The notes under the pieces are model-generated. The model did not search any database. It was not told the DNA's origin and saw only the letters and a list, made by a program, of their open reading frames with translations. Shown here one piece after another: positions 9,429-18,249 of a stretch of 64,000 nt of DNA. Both the position numbers and the translations under genes were made by a program. Within the stretch, counting starts at the first letter, position 1. Each line of letters starts with the position of its first letter. Origin of the DNA: Aurantibacter aestuarii (GTDB lineage Bacteria; Bacteroidota; Bacteroidia; Flavobacteriales; Flavobacteriaceae); NCBI RefSeq assembly GCF_003008425.1, contig NZ_PXOQ01000006.1:62001-126000 (forward strand), read 5' to 3'.

Positions 9429-10433
9429 ATGGGTTGGTTCTCTAAAGATCCTTTACAAATTATTGCTTTCCATAGTTACGGCTCAAATTCGCATTTTTTT
9501 GCAAGAGGTCGCGCTCTAGAAGACGAGTCTATTGATTTAATGAGAAAGAATATTTTTTCAATGGTTATTAATACCTATAAAACCTTTGAAACTGATGAAA
9601 TTAAAAACACCAAATTAAATTTAAAACTCCCAAATAATAAAATATTAAAGGCTGTAACAGATAATAATGGTTACTATAAGTTTGATACCAGTTTAGAAGA
9701 TTTAAAATCTTTAACTAATGAGGAAGGTTGGTTGCAATTTGAATTATCTTATGATGATGTTAATATCAACCGCACTATACAGAACCAAAATCGATTTCCA
9801 GGAGAGATGCTTATACCGTCTAAAAAAGCGGTATTTGGTGTGGCTAGTGATATTGATGATACCATTTTGCATACAGGAGTTGTTTCAACCTTAAAATGGC
9901 GTGTTATATACAATACAGTATTTAAAAATGTTAAGCGTCGTTTGCCTCTAGAAGGTGCTGCAGAATTTTATCATTTATTACATCAAGGAATTACTGGAGA
10001 TAATGCTAATCCTATTTTTTATGTAAGTCACAGTCCATGGAATTTATACAGGTATCTTGAGTTTTTCTTGAAACAAAATAATTTTCCAAAAGGACCTATT
10101 TTACTAAGGAGTTTTAGCGATTTTTTAAATAGAAAACGTTTAAAAGATAAACCTCAGAAACAAAAAGAAATTGTTAATCTTCTAAAAACTTATCCCGATT
10201 TACCATTTATACTTATTGGAGATAGTGGTGAAAAGGATATTGACATTTATATTGAAATTGCAAAAGCATTTCCTAAAAGAATATTAGCTATTTATTTAAG
10301 AAGTGTAAAGCATAAAAAGAAAATGATACGAGTTAAAACACTAGCCGATAGTTATAACGAAGTTCCTATTCTCTTAGTAAAAGACAGTAATGAAGCTAAG
10401 GCACATGCAAAAAAATCTGGTTTTATAGTCTAA
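9429..10433 (+). CDS. App1-family phosphatidate phosphatase-like protein (DUF2183)
   Basis: The 334-residue protein has the App1 catalytic domain. The segment ASDIDDTILHTG carries the DxDxT motif of HAD-type phosphatases (Asp141, Asp143, Thr145), and FILIGDSGEKDIDIY near residue 260 is the second acidic motif. Yeast App1 dephosphorylates phosphatidic acid. The bacterial substrate is not known. About 130 residues ahead of the catalytic core resemble a beta-rich accessory domain. No signal peptide is seen, so it should be cytoplasmic. The gene stands alone between the hppA terminator and a convergent kinase gene that ends 2 bases away. Confidence 0.85.
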   Translation: MGWFSKDPLQIIAFHSYGSNSHFFARGRALEDESIDLMRKNIFSMVINTYKTFETDEIKNTKLNLKLPNNKILKAVTDNNGYYKFDTSLEDLKSLTNEEGWLQFELSYDDVNINRTIQNQNRFPGEMLIPSKKAVFGVASDIDDTILHTGVVSTLKWRVIYNTVFKNVKRRLPLEGAAEFYHLLHQGITGDNANPIFYVSHSPWNLYRYLEFFLKQNNFPKGPILLRSFSDFLNRKRLKDKPQKQKEIVNLLKTYPDLPFILIGDSGEKDIDIYIEIAKAFPKRILAIYLRSVKHKKKMIRVKTLADSYNEVPILLVKDSNEAKAHAKKSGFIV

Positions 10434-10434
10434 A

Positions 10435-11049
10435 TTAAAAAAGTCCGTTTATTTCAGCATCAATACGGTTAATAATGCTCCCTAAATCTTCAGGTTTAGC
10501 TACAAAATCTAAATTATCTACATCAATAATTAACAACTTTCCTTTTGTGTACCCTTGTATAAATGCTTCATAGCGTTCATTTAATCGGCTTAAATAATCA
10601 ATACTTATAGAGTTTTCATAATCTCTGCCACGCTTGTGTATTTGGGCAACCAAGTTTGAAATGCTACTACGTAAATATATAAGTAAATCGGGCCCATCTA
10701 CAAAACTCTCCATTAGGTCAAATAAAGACTTATAATTTTCAAAATCTCTATTGGTCATTAAGCCCATTGCATGTAAGTTTGGTGCAAAAATATGAGCATC
10801 CTCGTAAATAGTTCTATCTTGTATAATGTCTTTACCGCTTTCTTTTATTTGTGCTACCTGTCTAAAACGACTATTTAAAAAGTAGACTTGCAGGTTAAAA
10901 CTCCAGCGCTCCATTTGGTTGTAAAAATCATCCAAATACGGATTGTCAACAACATCTTCAAGTTGTGCTTCCCAATTAAAATGCTTTGCTAATAATTTAG
11001 TAAGTGTTGTTTTTCCTGCTCCAATGTTTCCTGCTATAGCAACGTGCAT
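10435..11049 (-). CDS. Deoxynucleoside kinase
   Basis: The 204-residue protein begins MHVAIAGNIGAGKTTLTKLL, a Walker A loop right at the N-terminus as in the deoxyadenosine/deoxyguanosine kinase family. The DRTIYEDAHIFA segment (about residues 79-90) matches the DRS-like motif that contacts the sugar. It phosphorylates salvaged deoxynucleosides to monophosphates. Base preference cannot be read from sequence. It lies 2 bases downstream of the secreted-protein gene ending at 11052 and is probably co-transcribed with it. Confidence 0.9.
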   Translation of the reverse strand: MHVAIAGNIGAGKTTLTKLLAKHFNWEAQLEDVVDNPYLDDFYNQMERWSFNLQVYFLNSRFRQVAQIKESGKDIIQDRTIYEDAHIFAPNLHAMGLMTNRDFENYKSLFDLMESFVDGPDLLIYLRSSISNLVAQIHKRGRDYENSISIDYLSRLNERYEAFIQGYTKGKLLIIDVDNLDFVAKPEDLGSIINRIDAEINGLF

Positions 11050-11051
11050 AT

Positions 11052-11825
11052 TTAAAAGTTTAATTTGTATTTGTAAATTTTATTTAGCTCGTAAATATAA
11101 AGGTTTTGTTGCGATACAAAAAAAGAATTTATCAGTTGATGTTCGAGAGGTATAGACTCAAATGTTTTAGTGCTTTTATTGTAAAATATTAGCATTTCCT
11201 TCTTTCTTAAAATAAGATGTTCATTAAATGATGCAATTTCCTCAAAACCTTCATTTTTAAAACTATACTCAACTATTCCTCTATAATTATAACAAGTTAA
11301 ATTATCTTCAGTAAGTAACCATATATAATTATAATCGCTAGTAATATCTAGTATTTTTTTAGTAATAGGATTTGTAGAAAAAGTCGTTTCCTTAGTGAGG
11401 TAATTAAATTGTTCTAACTTTAATGTAATTTGATTAAATAACCATACAAAGTTTTTTTGTGTCGGTGTAATTAAGGATACCATTTTAAAATCTGGCAATG
11501 TGTTAAAATTTGTAATCGAAATTTCGGACAATCTATTATCTAAAACTACCAAAGCATTAGTGTCTTTATAAAAAATAAATGTTTTTAAAGGGTTAAATGT
11601 GTTAATACTTTCTACAGGTCCTAAAGACAAGTTGCTATAATTGAAAGTCGTATAAGGATTCTGTTTTTTTAAAGATTTATCGTTTAAATAGTAGGAATAG
11701 TCAAAATTATCTATACTCACCATAGAGTCTCTAGGTGTTGAAATCACTTCAATTAAGTCCGCAGTTACCTGGGAATAACTCGTGGAAATAAATAAAAGGA
11801 GTATTAAAATAAGATTAGTTTTCAT
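11052..11825 (-). CDS. Secreted protein of unknown function, possibly beta-propeller
   Basis: No family is recognised with certainty. The 257-residue protein has a signal peptide (MKTNLILILLLFISTSYSQ, cleavage after about residue 19). The body shows short repeated beta-strand pairs such as FNYLTKETTF, YIWLLTEDNLTCYN and LYIYELNKIYKY, spaced roughly 40 residues apart, which would suit a beta-propeller. That fold is inferred. It is the upstream gene of a two-gene unit with the deoxynucleoside kinase. A periplasmic or surface location is likely. Confidence 0.6.
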   Translation of the reverse strand: MKTNLILILLLFISTSYSQVTADLIEVISTPRDSMVSIDNFDYSYYLNDKSLKKQNPYTTFNYSNLSLGPVESINTFNPLKTFIFYKDTNALVVLDNRLSEISITNFNTLPDFKMVSLITPTQKNFVWLFNQITLKLEQFNYLTKETTFSTNPITKKILDITSDYNYIWLLTEDNLTCYNYRGIVEYSFKNEGFEEIASFNEHLILRKKEMLIFYNKSTKTFESIPLEHQLINSFFVSQQNLYIYELNKIYKYKLNF

Positions 11826-11969
11826 TTTATACTTTTAATATGATAGTTCCTATTTAAATTAATTTTGGTGTTAACTCTTGAGGCAAGTAAATTATTTTAA
11901 CAAAATCTTAACAGGTGTAGAGTTAACAAAACAGTCTAAAGGTAGTCTAAAAAGTGTAAGCAATATATA

Positions 11970-12872
11970 ATGACAATGAAAAAAAGTTTAAAAATCATCT
12001 TATTACTAGTTATTACTTTAATAACTCAAAATGGTATAGCTCAAAAGGAGTTTACAGGTAAAGCTACATACGTTTCTAAAACAACGGTTGATCTGGACCA
12101 GTGGGGCGGAAAAGAAATGTCTCCAGAACGTAAAAAAATGATAATGGATCGCATGAAATCATTTTTAGAAAAAACCTACATATTAACATTTAATAAAACA
12201 GAATCAATCTTTAAGGAAGAAGAGCAATTAGACGCTCCGGGTTCAGGTGGTTTTGGTGCCATGATGGGAAGTTTTTCAGCTGGAGATCAATATAAAAACG
12301 TGAAGGATAATGTTATTCTGCAAGAGCAAGAATTCTTCGGAAAACAATTTTTAATTTCAGATTCTATTCCGCAGTTAAAATGGGAAATGACTGGAGAGAC
12401 GAAACAAATTGGGCAATATACGTGTTTTAAGGCGACTGCAATGAAGCCTGTGGATGAATTTGATTTTTCAAACATGAGAAGAAAAAGAGGAGATGAGAAG
12501 AAGAACGAAGAAAAAGAACAAACCGAAAAAGCAAAAGACACCACTAAAACCGCAACATCGGCTTTTATGGAAGGTATAGAAATGCCAAAAGAAGTAGAAG
12601 TTACAGCTTGGTATACTTTGCAAGTCCCAATTAACAATGGTCCAAGTGAGTATGCTGGATTACCTGGGTTAATTTTAGAAGTAAACTCTGGTAGAACAAC
12701 CATTTTATGTACTTCTATAACTTTAAATCCTTCAGAGAAGACTGAAATAGAAAAACCTAAAAAAGGAACTAAGGTTACAAAGCAAGAATACGCAGATATC
12801 GTTAAAAAGAAAATGGAAGAAATGAGAGAAATTTACGGTGGTCGTGGCGGAAGAGGCGGTGGACGTAGATAA
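11970..12872 (+). CDS. GLPGLI family protein
   Basis: The 300-residue protein has a signal peptide ending IAQ and the defining GLPGLI motif at about residues 230-235, followed by LEVNSGRTTILCTS. A charged Glu/Lys-rich insert covers about residues 170-190, and the C-terminus is a Gly/Arg-rich run. The family is found in Bacteroidota, usually beside an outer-membrane TonB-receptor-like protein, as here. No biochemical function is established. The start could also be the second Met, two codons on (11976). Confidence 0.9.
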   Translation: MTMKKSLKIILLLVITLITQNGIAQKEFTGKATYVSKTTVDLDQWGGKEMSPERKKMIMDRMKSFLEKTYILTFNKTESIFKEEEQLDAPGSGGFGAMMGSFSAGDQYKNVKDNVILQEQEFFGKQFLISDSIPQLKWEMTGETKQIGQYTCFKATAMKPVDEFDFSNMRRKRGDEKKNEEKEQTEKAKDTTKTATSAFMEGIEMPKEVEVTAWYTLQVPINNGPSEYAGLPGLILEVNSGRTTILCTSITLNPSEKTEIEKPKKGTKVTKQEYADIVKKKMEEMREIYGGRGGRGGGRR

Positions 12873-12901
12873 TCTTTACTAGTTATATTAAATTCAACCA
12901 A

Positions 12902-15613
12902 ATGAAATATATATTTTTTTTAGCAACGCTATTTGTAACTACAATTAGTGTTGCTCAAGTGAGCTTTACAGGTGTCATTAAGGACAGTATTGGTCAACCT
13001 CTGGAGCTCGCTAATATTGTGGCTATTAACAAAGCCACAAACAAAATGGATGCTTACGCCATAACTAACGATAAAGGTAAATTCAAATTAAGTTTAGAAG
13101 CCAATTCAACCTATAATGTTCAAGTAAGTTATATTGGGATGAAAACCAAAACTGAAGAAATTTCTACTCAAGAGAACAGTCTAGTTAAGGATTTTTCACT
13201 TTTTGAAGATAGTGCTTTAAATGAAGTAGAGCTTACCTATGAAATGCCAGTCACTATAAGTGGTGATACCTTAATCTATAATGCAGATTCTTTTAAAAGC
13301 GGTACAGAGCGAAAACTTGAGGATGTCCTTAAAAAGTTGCCAGGCGTAGAGGTTAACGATGATGGTGAAATTGAAGTTGAAGGAAAAAAGGTAGGTAAAG
13401 TTATGGTTGAAGGCAAAGATTTTTTTGATGGAGACTCAAAGCTTGCAACAAAAAATATTCCTGCAGATGCTGTCGATAAGGTGCAGGTTCTTAAAAATTA
13501 TTCTGAAGTAGGACAATTGGGCGGTGTTACAAATAATCAAGATAATATTGCAATTAACATTAAGCTTAAAGAAGGTAAAAAGAATTTTTGGTTTGGTACT
13601 GTTACAGCAGGAGCAGGTGTGGCCACAAATCAGGATTTGTACTTAGCGCAACCAAAACTTTTTTATTACAGTCCAACATATAGTATCAATTTTATTGGCG
13701 ATTTAAATAATATTGGAGAAACTGCCTTTTCAAGAAGAGATTTTTTCAATTTTTCAGGCGGCTTCCAGCAACCTAGTACAAAAAGTGGTACTAATATTAA
13801 TTTAGGTGGAAATGATTTAGGTTTTCTTCAGTTGCAAAATAATAGAGCGAAGGATATTAATAATAAATTCGGAGCTTTAAATTTTAGTTACGCACCTAAA
13901 AAAACTTTAGATTTAGGAGGCTTTGTTATTTTTTCAAGTAGCCGAATTGATTTACAAGAAAATAGTTCTAAAATTTATACAGATGATAATTTAGGGATTC
14001 CAAATGAGCAGACGCAGAGTTTAACTGAGCAAAAAAGCGATTTGGGTATGGTTAAGTTAAGTGCTAAATATAAGCCAAACGCGAGCAATCAGTTAGATTA
14101 CGATATTATAGGCAAATTATCTAATGAGACTCAAAACCAAAATTTTGCATCTTCTGTTATTGGTGATTTAGATCAAATAGAAAGTAATAATCCCTATAGC
14201 ATTAAGCAAAGTTTAAACTATTACTATACTTTAAATGAAAAAAACATATTTGCTTTTGAAGGACAGCATTTGTTATCGAAAGAGGATCCTTTTTACAACG
14301 CATTTATAGAACAAAATGCGACTTATGCCAACACAGGAACAGCTTTGGGTTTCGATCCTAATCAAAATGGTTACGATATAGCTCAGGAAAAAGAAGTTAA
14401 ATCAAATCAACTCGATGTAAAGGTAGATTATTGGAATATTTTAAATAAAAAAAGTGATATTAATTTTACACTAGGAACTATTCAAAGTGTACAAGACTTT
14501 AATAGTAATTTATTTCAAAATTTGGATAGTGGAGAGACAAATAATAGTACACCTAGTATTAACGATGGATTGGATTTTAACGATGTAAATTATTTGTTTA
14601 GTGATGTTTATTTAGGGTTTCATTACCGACTAAAAACCGGAAAATTTACATTTACACCTGGGTTTTCTGCACATGCATACGCTGCAACAAACACTCAGTT
14701 TAATGAAGAGTATAAACAAACTTTCACAAGAGTTTTGCCAGATTTTAATATGAGATTGCAGTTAAAAAATAGTGAACAGTTAATTTTTAATTATAGAACA
14801 CAAACCAATTTTACAGATGTTTCTCAACTAGCAAGAGGTTTAGTTTTAAACAATTATAATTCTTTAAATGCAGGAAATCCTGAGTTAGAAAATTCGTTGT
14901 CTCACAATCTAAATCTAACATACTTTAGCTTTAACATGTTTAACTATACTAATGTTACGGCAAACATAAACTACAACAAGAGTATTGATAATATTAGGAA
15001 TCAATCTTTATTTGAACCAGGTAGTGTTGTAAGTATTGGAGCTCCATTTAATTCAAACTTTGCTGATGAGACTGTAACAGCTTTTGGTCGTTTTGAAAGA
15101 GCATTTGGTAAGTTAAGAGCAAGCGCAAATGGAACATTTAATTATTCTAAGTTTAATCAGTTTATCAACACTCGGAGAACAGTTAATGAAAATTATACGC
15201 AAAATTATAGAGTTGGTTTAAGATCTAACTTTAGAGAAGCACCAAATTTTAATGTAAGTTATAATTATACCATTAATGATAATGACCAAGGTAGTACACG
15301 TTCAAAGTTTTACACTCATGCACCTTCAGTTGAATTTGACGCACTAATATTGAAGTCATTTACATTTAAAACAGATTACACATATAATGATTTTAGAAAT
15401 AGTGAAACTTCAATAAACACGTTTGACTTTTGGAATGCTTCATTAGCCTATAGAAAGGATCAGGATAGTAAATGGGAATATGAAGTTAAAGCAACCAACC
15501 TATTAAATACCAAATCTCAGAACAACACATCTAATAACGCATTATTCGTAAGTTCTACAGAGTATTTTATACAGCCACGTTTTGTAACTTTTAGGGTTAT
15601 TTACTCGCTTTAA
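12902..15613 (+). CDS. TonB-dependent receptor-like outer-membrane protein (GLPGLI partner)
   Basis: The 903-residue protein has, in order, a signal peptide (1-19), a CarboxypepD-like domain (about 22-110), a plug-like domain containing LEDVLKKLPGVEVNDDGEIEVEG (about 140-215) and a long outer-membrane barrel. The C-terminus, FVTFRVIYSL, fits a last beta strand. The architecture is that of SusC-like or ferric-siderophore-type receptors that import ligands with TonB energy. The ligand is unknown. It lies 29 bases after the GLPGLI gene and probably shares its transcript, which ends at the terminator near 15660. Confidence 0.87.
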   Translation: MKYIFFLATLFVTTISVAQVSFTGVIKDSIGQPLELANIVAINKATNKMDAYAITNDKGKFKLSLEANSTYNVQVSYIGMKTKTEEISTQENSLVKDFSLFEDSALNEVELTYEMPVTISGDTLIYNADSFKSGTERKLEDVLKKLPGVEVNDDGEIEVEGKKVGKVMVEGKDFFDGDSKLATKNIPADAVDKVQVLKNYSEVGQLGGVTNNQDNIAINIKLKEGKKNFWFGTVTAGAGVATNQDLYLAQPKLFYYSPTYSINFIGDLNNIGETAFSRRDFFNFSGGFQQPSTKSGTNINLGGNDLGFLQLQNNRAKDINNKFGALNFSYAPKKTLDLGGFVIFSSSRIDLQENSSKIYTDDNLGIPNEQTQSLTEQKSDLGMVKLSAKYKPNASNQLDYDIIGKLSNETQNQNFASSVIGDLDQIESNNPYSIKQSLNYYYTLNEKNIFAFEGQHLLSKEDPFYNAFIEQNATYANTGTALGFDPNQNGYDIAQEKEVKSNQLDVKVDYWNILNKKSDINFTLGTIQSVQDFNSNLFQNLDSGETNNSTPSINDGLDFNDVNYLFSDVYLGFHYRLKTGKFTFTPGFSAHAYAATNTQFNEEYKQTFTRVLPDFNMRLQLKNSEQLIFNYRTQTNFTDVSQLARGLVLNNYNSLNAGNPELENSLSHNLNLTYFSFNMFNYTNVTANINYNKSIDNIRNQSLFEPGSVVSIGAPFNSNFADETVTAFGRFERAFGKLRASANGTFNYSKFNQFINTRRTVNENYTQNYRVGLRSNFREAPNFNVSYNYTINDNDQGSTRSKFYTHAPSVEFDALILKSFTFKTDYTYNDFRNSETSINTFDFWNASLAYRKDQDSKWEYEVKATNLLNTKSQNNTSNNALFVSSTEYFIQPRFVTFRVIYSL

Positions 15614-15636
15614 AATACTACAAAGTAAAAATTAAG

Positions 15637-15667
15637 GAAAACGTCTCAAATTTTGAGGCGTTTTTTC
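15637..15667 (+). terminator. Rho-independent terminator after the receptor gene
   Basis: CGTCTCAAA at 15642-15650 pairs with TTTGAGGCG at 15652-15660 (one G-T pair, inner pairs open to form the loop). A T tract ends near 15666. Confidence 0.85.
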
Positions 15668-15697
15668 TTGCTTTTTAAATTACATATAATATATTTG
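15668..15697 (+). promoter_or_regulatory. Promoter of tRNA-Tyr
   Basis: TTG at 15668-15670, a 19-base spacer and TATATTTG at 15690-15697 match the Bacteroidota housekeeping consensus. The box ends 11 bases before the tRNA. The tRNA-Gly gene has the same spacing and the same -7 box. Confidence 0.8.
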
Positions 15698-15708
15698 CAT
15701 TCGCTTTT

Positions 15709-15790
<82 letters not shown>

Positions 15791-15797
15791 CATCTTT

Positions 15798-15831
15798 AAA
15801 AGTCTGTACATCTTTTGTGCAGACTTTTTTA
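15798..15831 (+). terminator. Terminator after tRNA-Tyr
   Basis: AGTCTGTACA (15801-15810) pairs with TGTGCAGACT (15816-15825) with one G-T pair. A run of T follows. Confidence 0.9.
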
Positions 15832-15875
15832 TTTTTAAGAAATAAGGATGGCTTTTGTACTCTAAATTGTTTTGT

Positions 15876-15907
15876 AAAAAAAAGCACCCTAACTAATTAG
15901 GGTGCTT
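15876..15907 (-). terminator. Rho-independent terminator after pruA
   Basis: A perfect 11-bp stem (15882-15892 with 15897-15907) has loop CTAA. Read on the minus strand it is followed by an eight-base T run (A run at 15876-15883). Confidence 0.9.
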
Positions 15908-15933
15908 ATCATATATTTTAGGTGTATTTTAAA

Positions 15934-17562
15934 CTATTCTCCTAAAAAAGGATATCTGTAATCTATAGGAGTTACAAAAGTTTCTTTTATCATTCTTGGT
16001 GAAACCCAACGTAATAAATTTAAAGCGCTACCAGCTTTATCATTAGTTCCTGAACCTCTAGCACCTCCAAAAGGTTGTTGTCCTACAACAGCTCCTGTTG
16101 GCTTGTCGTTTATATAGAAGTTACCTGCGCAGTTTTGTAATGCTTCAGTTGCTTCAGTAATTGCATAGCGATCTTTAGAAATAATGGCTCCTGTTAATGC
16201 GTAATCACTTGTTTGGTCTACTAGTTTTAAGGTTTCAGAGTATTTGTCATCTTCATACACATAAATAGTAATAACGGGACCAAAAAGCTCTTCGCTCATG
16301 GTTTTATATTTAGGATCTGTAGTTAATAAAACTGTAGGCTCTATAAAGTAACCTTTGCTCTTATCATAATTTCCACCAGCAATAACTTCTACTTTAGCGT
16401 CTGCTTTTGCTTCATCTATATATTTAGCTAATTTGTCGAAAGAACCTTCATGAATAACTGCAGTAACAAAATTATTAGTATCTGCAGGGGAGCCTTGTTT
16501 AAACGACTTTAAATCTTCAATTACAAACTTCTTCACATCATCCCAAATCCCCTTAGCTATGTAAGCACGAGATGCTGCACTACATTTTTGACCTTGAAAT
16601 TCAAAAGCACCTCTTACAATAGCGGTTGCTACTTGTTTAGCATCTGCGGTTTTATGGGCTACAATAAAATCTTTACCTCCAGTTTCTCCAACTATTTTTG
16701 GGTATGTTTTATAATTATGAATATTGTTTCCAATTTGTTTCCATAGTTCTTTAAACACATAAGTTGAACCTGTAAAGTGTAAACCAGAAAAATCCGGACT
16801 TGCCAAAACAGTATCTGTAATCATTTTTGGGTCTCCAAAAACAACATTAATAACACCAGCAGGAACTCCAGCTTCTTCAAAAATATCCATAATTACTTTT
16901 GCTGAAAAGATCTGGCTGTCACTTGGTTTCCAAACTACAACGTTACCCATTAAAGCCATACATGCAGGAAGATTTCCAGCAATAGCAGTAAAATTAAATG
17001 GTGTCACAGCGTAAGTAAACCCTTCTAAAGGACGATATTCTAATCGGTTCCAAGCATCACTAGTACTTTCTGGCTGGTCATGATAAATATCGGTCATATA
17101 CTGTACGTTAAAACGTAAAAAGTCAACAAGCTCACATGCCGAATCAATTTCTGCTTGGTGTACTGTTTTAGATTGAGCAATCATAGTAGCTGCATTAATT
17201 TTTGCTCGGTATGGACCTGCAACTAATTCTGCTGCTTTTAAGAAAATACCTGCGCGCTGTTCCCATGGCATTAGACTCCATTTTTTACGAGCTTCTAATG
17301 CGGTTGCTATAGCTTCATCGACGTGTTTTTTTTCTGCTAAATGATAGGTTCCTACAATATGTTTATGGTCATGTGGAGGTGACATAGTGCGGGTGTTTCC
17401 TGTAGTAACATCTTTTCCATTAATGTACATTGGTACATCAGTTTTGCTATTAAAGTATGTATCGTATGCTTCTAGTACCGCTTTACGTTCTGGCGATCCT
17501 GGAGCATAACTTTTTACTGGTTCATTTACCGCAATTGGCACATTAAAAAATCCTTTACCCAT
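15934..17562 (-). CDS. pruA: 1-pyrroline-5-carboxylate dehydrogenase (L-glutamate gamma-semialdehyde dehydrogenase)
   Basis: The 542-residue aldehyde dehydrogenase matches the stand-alone PruA/ALDH4 type: long N-terminal arm, catalytic Cys in FQGQKCSAASRAY, general-base Glu in VGETGGKDF, and C-terminal QPFGGARGSGTNDKAG. It oxidises glutamate semialdehyde to glutamate with NAD+, the second step of proline breakdown. The proline dehydrogenase gene is not adjacent. On the minus strand a TAACTTTG box (complement of 17596-17603) lies 33 bases upstream of the start and fits a -7 element. A terminator follows, so it is probably monocistronic. Confidence 0.94.
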   Translation of the reverse strand: MGKGFFNVPIAVNEPVKSYAPGSPERKAVLEAYDTYFNSKTDVPMYINGKDVTTGNTRTMSPPHDHKHIVGTYHLAEKKHVDEAIATALEARKKWSLMPWEQRAGIFLKAAELVAGPYRAKINAATMIAQSKTVHQAEIDSACELVDFLRFNVQYMTDIYHDQPESTSDAWNRLEYRPLEGFTYAVTPFNFTAIAGNLPACMALMGNVVVWKPSDSQIFSAKVIMDIFEEAGVPAGVINVVFGDPKMITDTVLASPDFSGLHFTGSTYVFKELWKQIGNNIHNYKTYPKIVGETGGKDFIVAHKTADAKQVATAIVRGAFEFQGQKCSAASRAYIAKGIWDDVKKFVIEDLKSFKQGSPADTNNFVTAVIHEGSFDKLAKYIDEAKADAKVEVIAGGNYDKSKGYFIEPTVLLTTDPKYKTMSEELFGPVITIYVYEDDKYSETLKLVDQTSDYALTGAIISKDRYAITEATEALQNCAGNFYINDKPTGAVVGQQPFGGARGSGTNDKAGSALNLLRWVSPRMIKETFVTPIDYRYPFLGE

Positions 17563-17779
17563 AATATATTATGTTTTTTTATTTATAAATATGGACAAAG
17601 TTACCAATTTTTTTCTGAAAATTGAGGTTAAGGTAAGATGGCTTTTCTTTCTGAAAGCACTTTAATCTTTTAAGACTACTGTATATAGTTTTCAGGCGTT
17701 TTTATGAGCAATTCTAGAAATGGAAAATACTTCGGAATTTAATAATTATGTAGGAAAGAAATAAAGAAAAAATTAGATG

Positions 17780-18166
17780 TTAATTAAGTGCATATGGCGC
17801 ACTTAATTTAAAGGTAGGTATTGCAACGTTAAAAGTTTTAGTGCTATTTAAATTTACCATTTTGTAATAGCCACGCATTGCGCCAATAGGTCCAGTTAAT
17901 AAACAGCCAGAATTATATGTGTGAGAATCTCCGGGATTTAAAACAGGTTTTTTGCCTATAACACCATCGCCTTCCACTTCAATAGTATCATTAAGCGCAT
18001 CCATTATGGTCCAATGTCTTGCGTTAAGTTGTACAGTATGCTTACTTTGGTTGGTTATTGTAACTTGATAACCAAATGCAAAATTTATTTTATAGTTTTT
18101 GTAAAATGTACCTTCAAAAAACGTTTCAACAGAAATTTTTATACCACTTGTAATTTGTTCAACCAT
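17780..18166 (-). CDS. apaG: ApaG domain protein
   Basis: The 128-residue protein has the full ApaG fold length (about 125 in proteobacteria) and the signature region NARHWTIMDA, EVEGDGVIGKKPVLNPGD and GCLLTGPIGAMRGYY. ApaG proteins are fibronectin-III-like. Their role, tied to Co2+/Mg2+ resistance in enterobacteria, is unsettled. No signal peptide is seen. It lies about 220 bp from pruA and about 80 bp from the T9SS plug gene, both on the same strand. Confidence 0.92.
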   Translation of the reverse strand: MVEQITSGIKISVETFFEGTFYKNYKINFAFGYQVTITNQSKHTVQLNARHWTIMDALNDTIEVEGDGVIGKKPVLNPGDSHTYNSGCLLTGPIGAMRGYYKMVNLNSTKTFNVAIPTFKLSAPYALN

Positions 18167-18249
18167 TTTTTTAACACGTTTGCTAAGCTAATTTAATAAA
18201 AATATTTTTTATCTCTTTTAACTGGCTGATTTTTAACTAAATTATAAGT

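Noticed and set aside
12287-12703. Open frame of 138 codons on the minus strand within the GLPGLI gene
   Set aside because: It is antisense to a well-supported gene and its product is a Cys/Phe/Ser-rich sequence with no recognisable domain.
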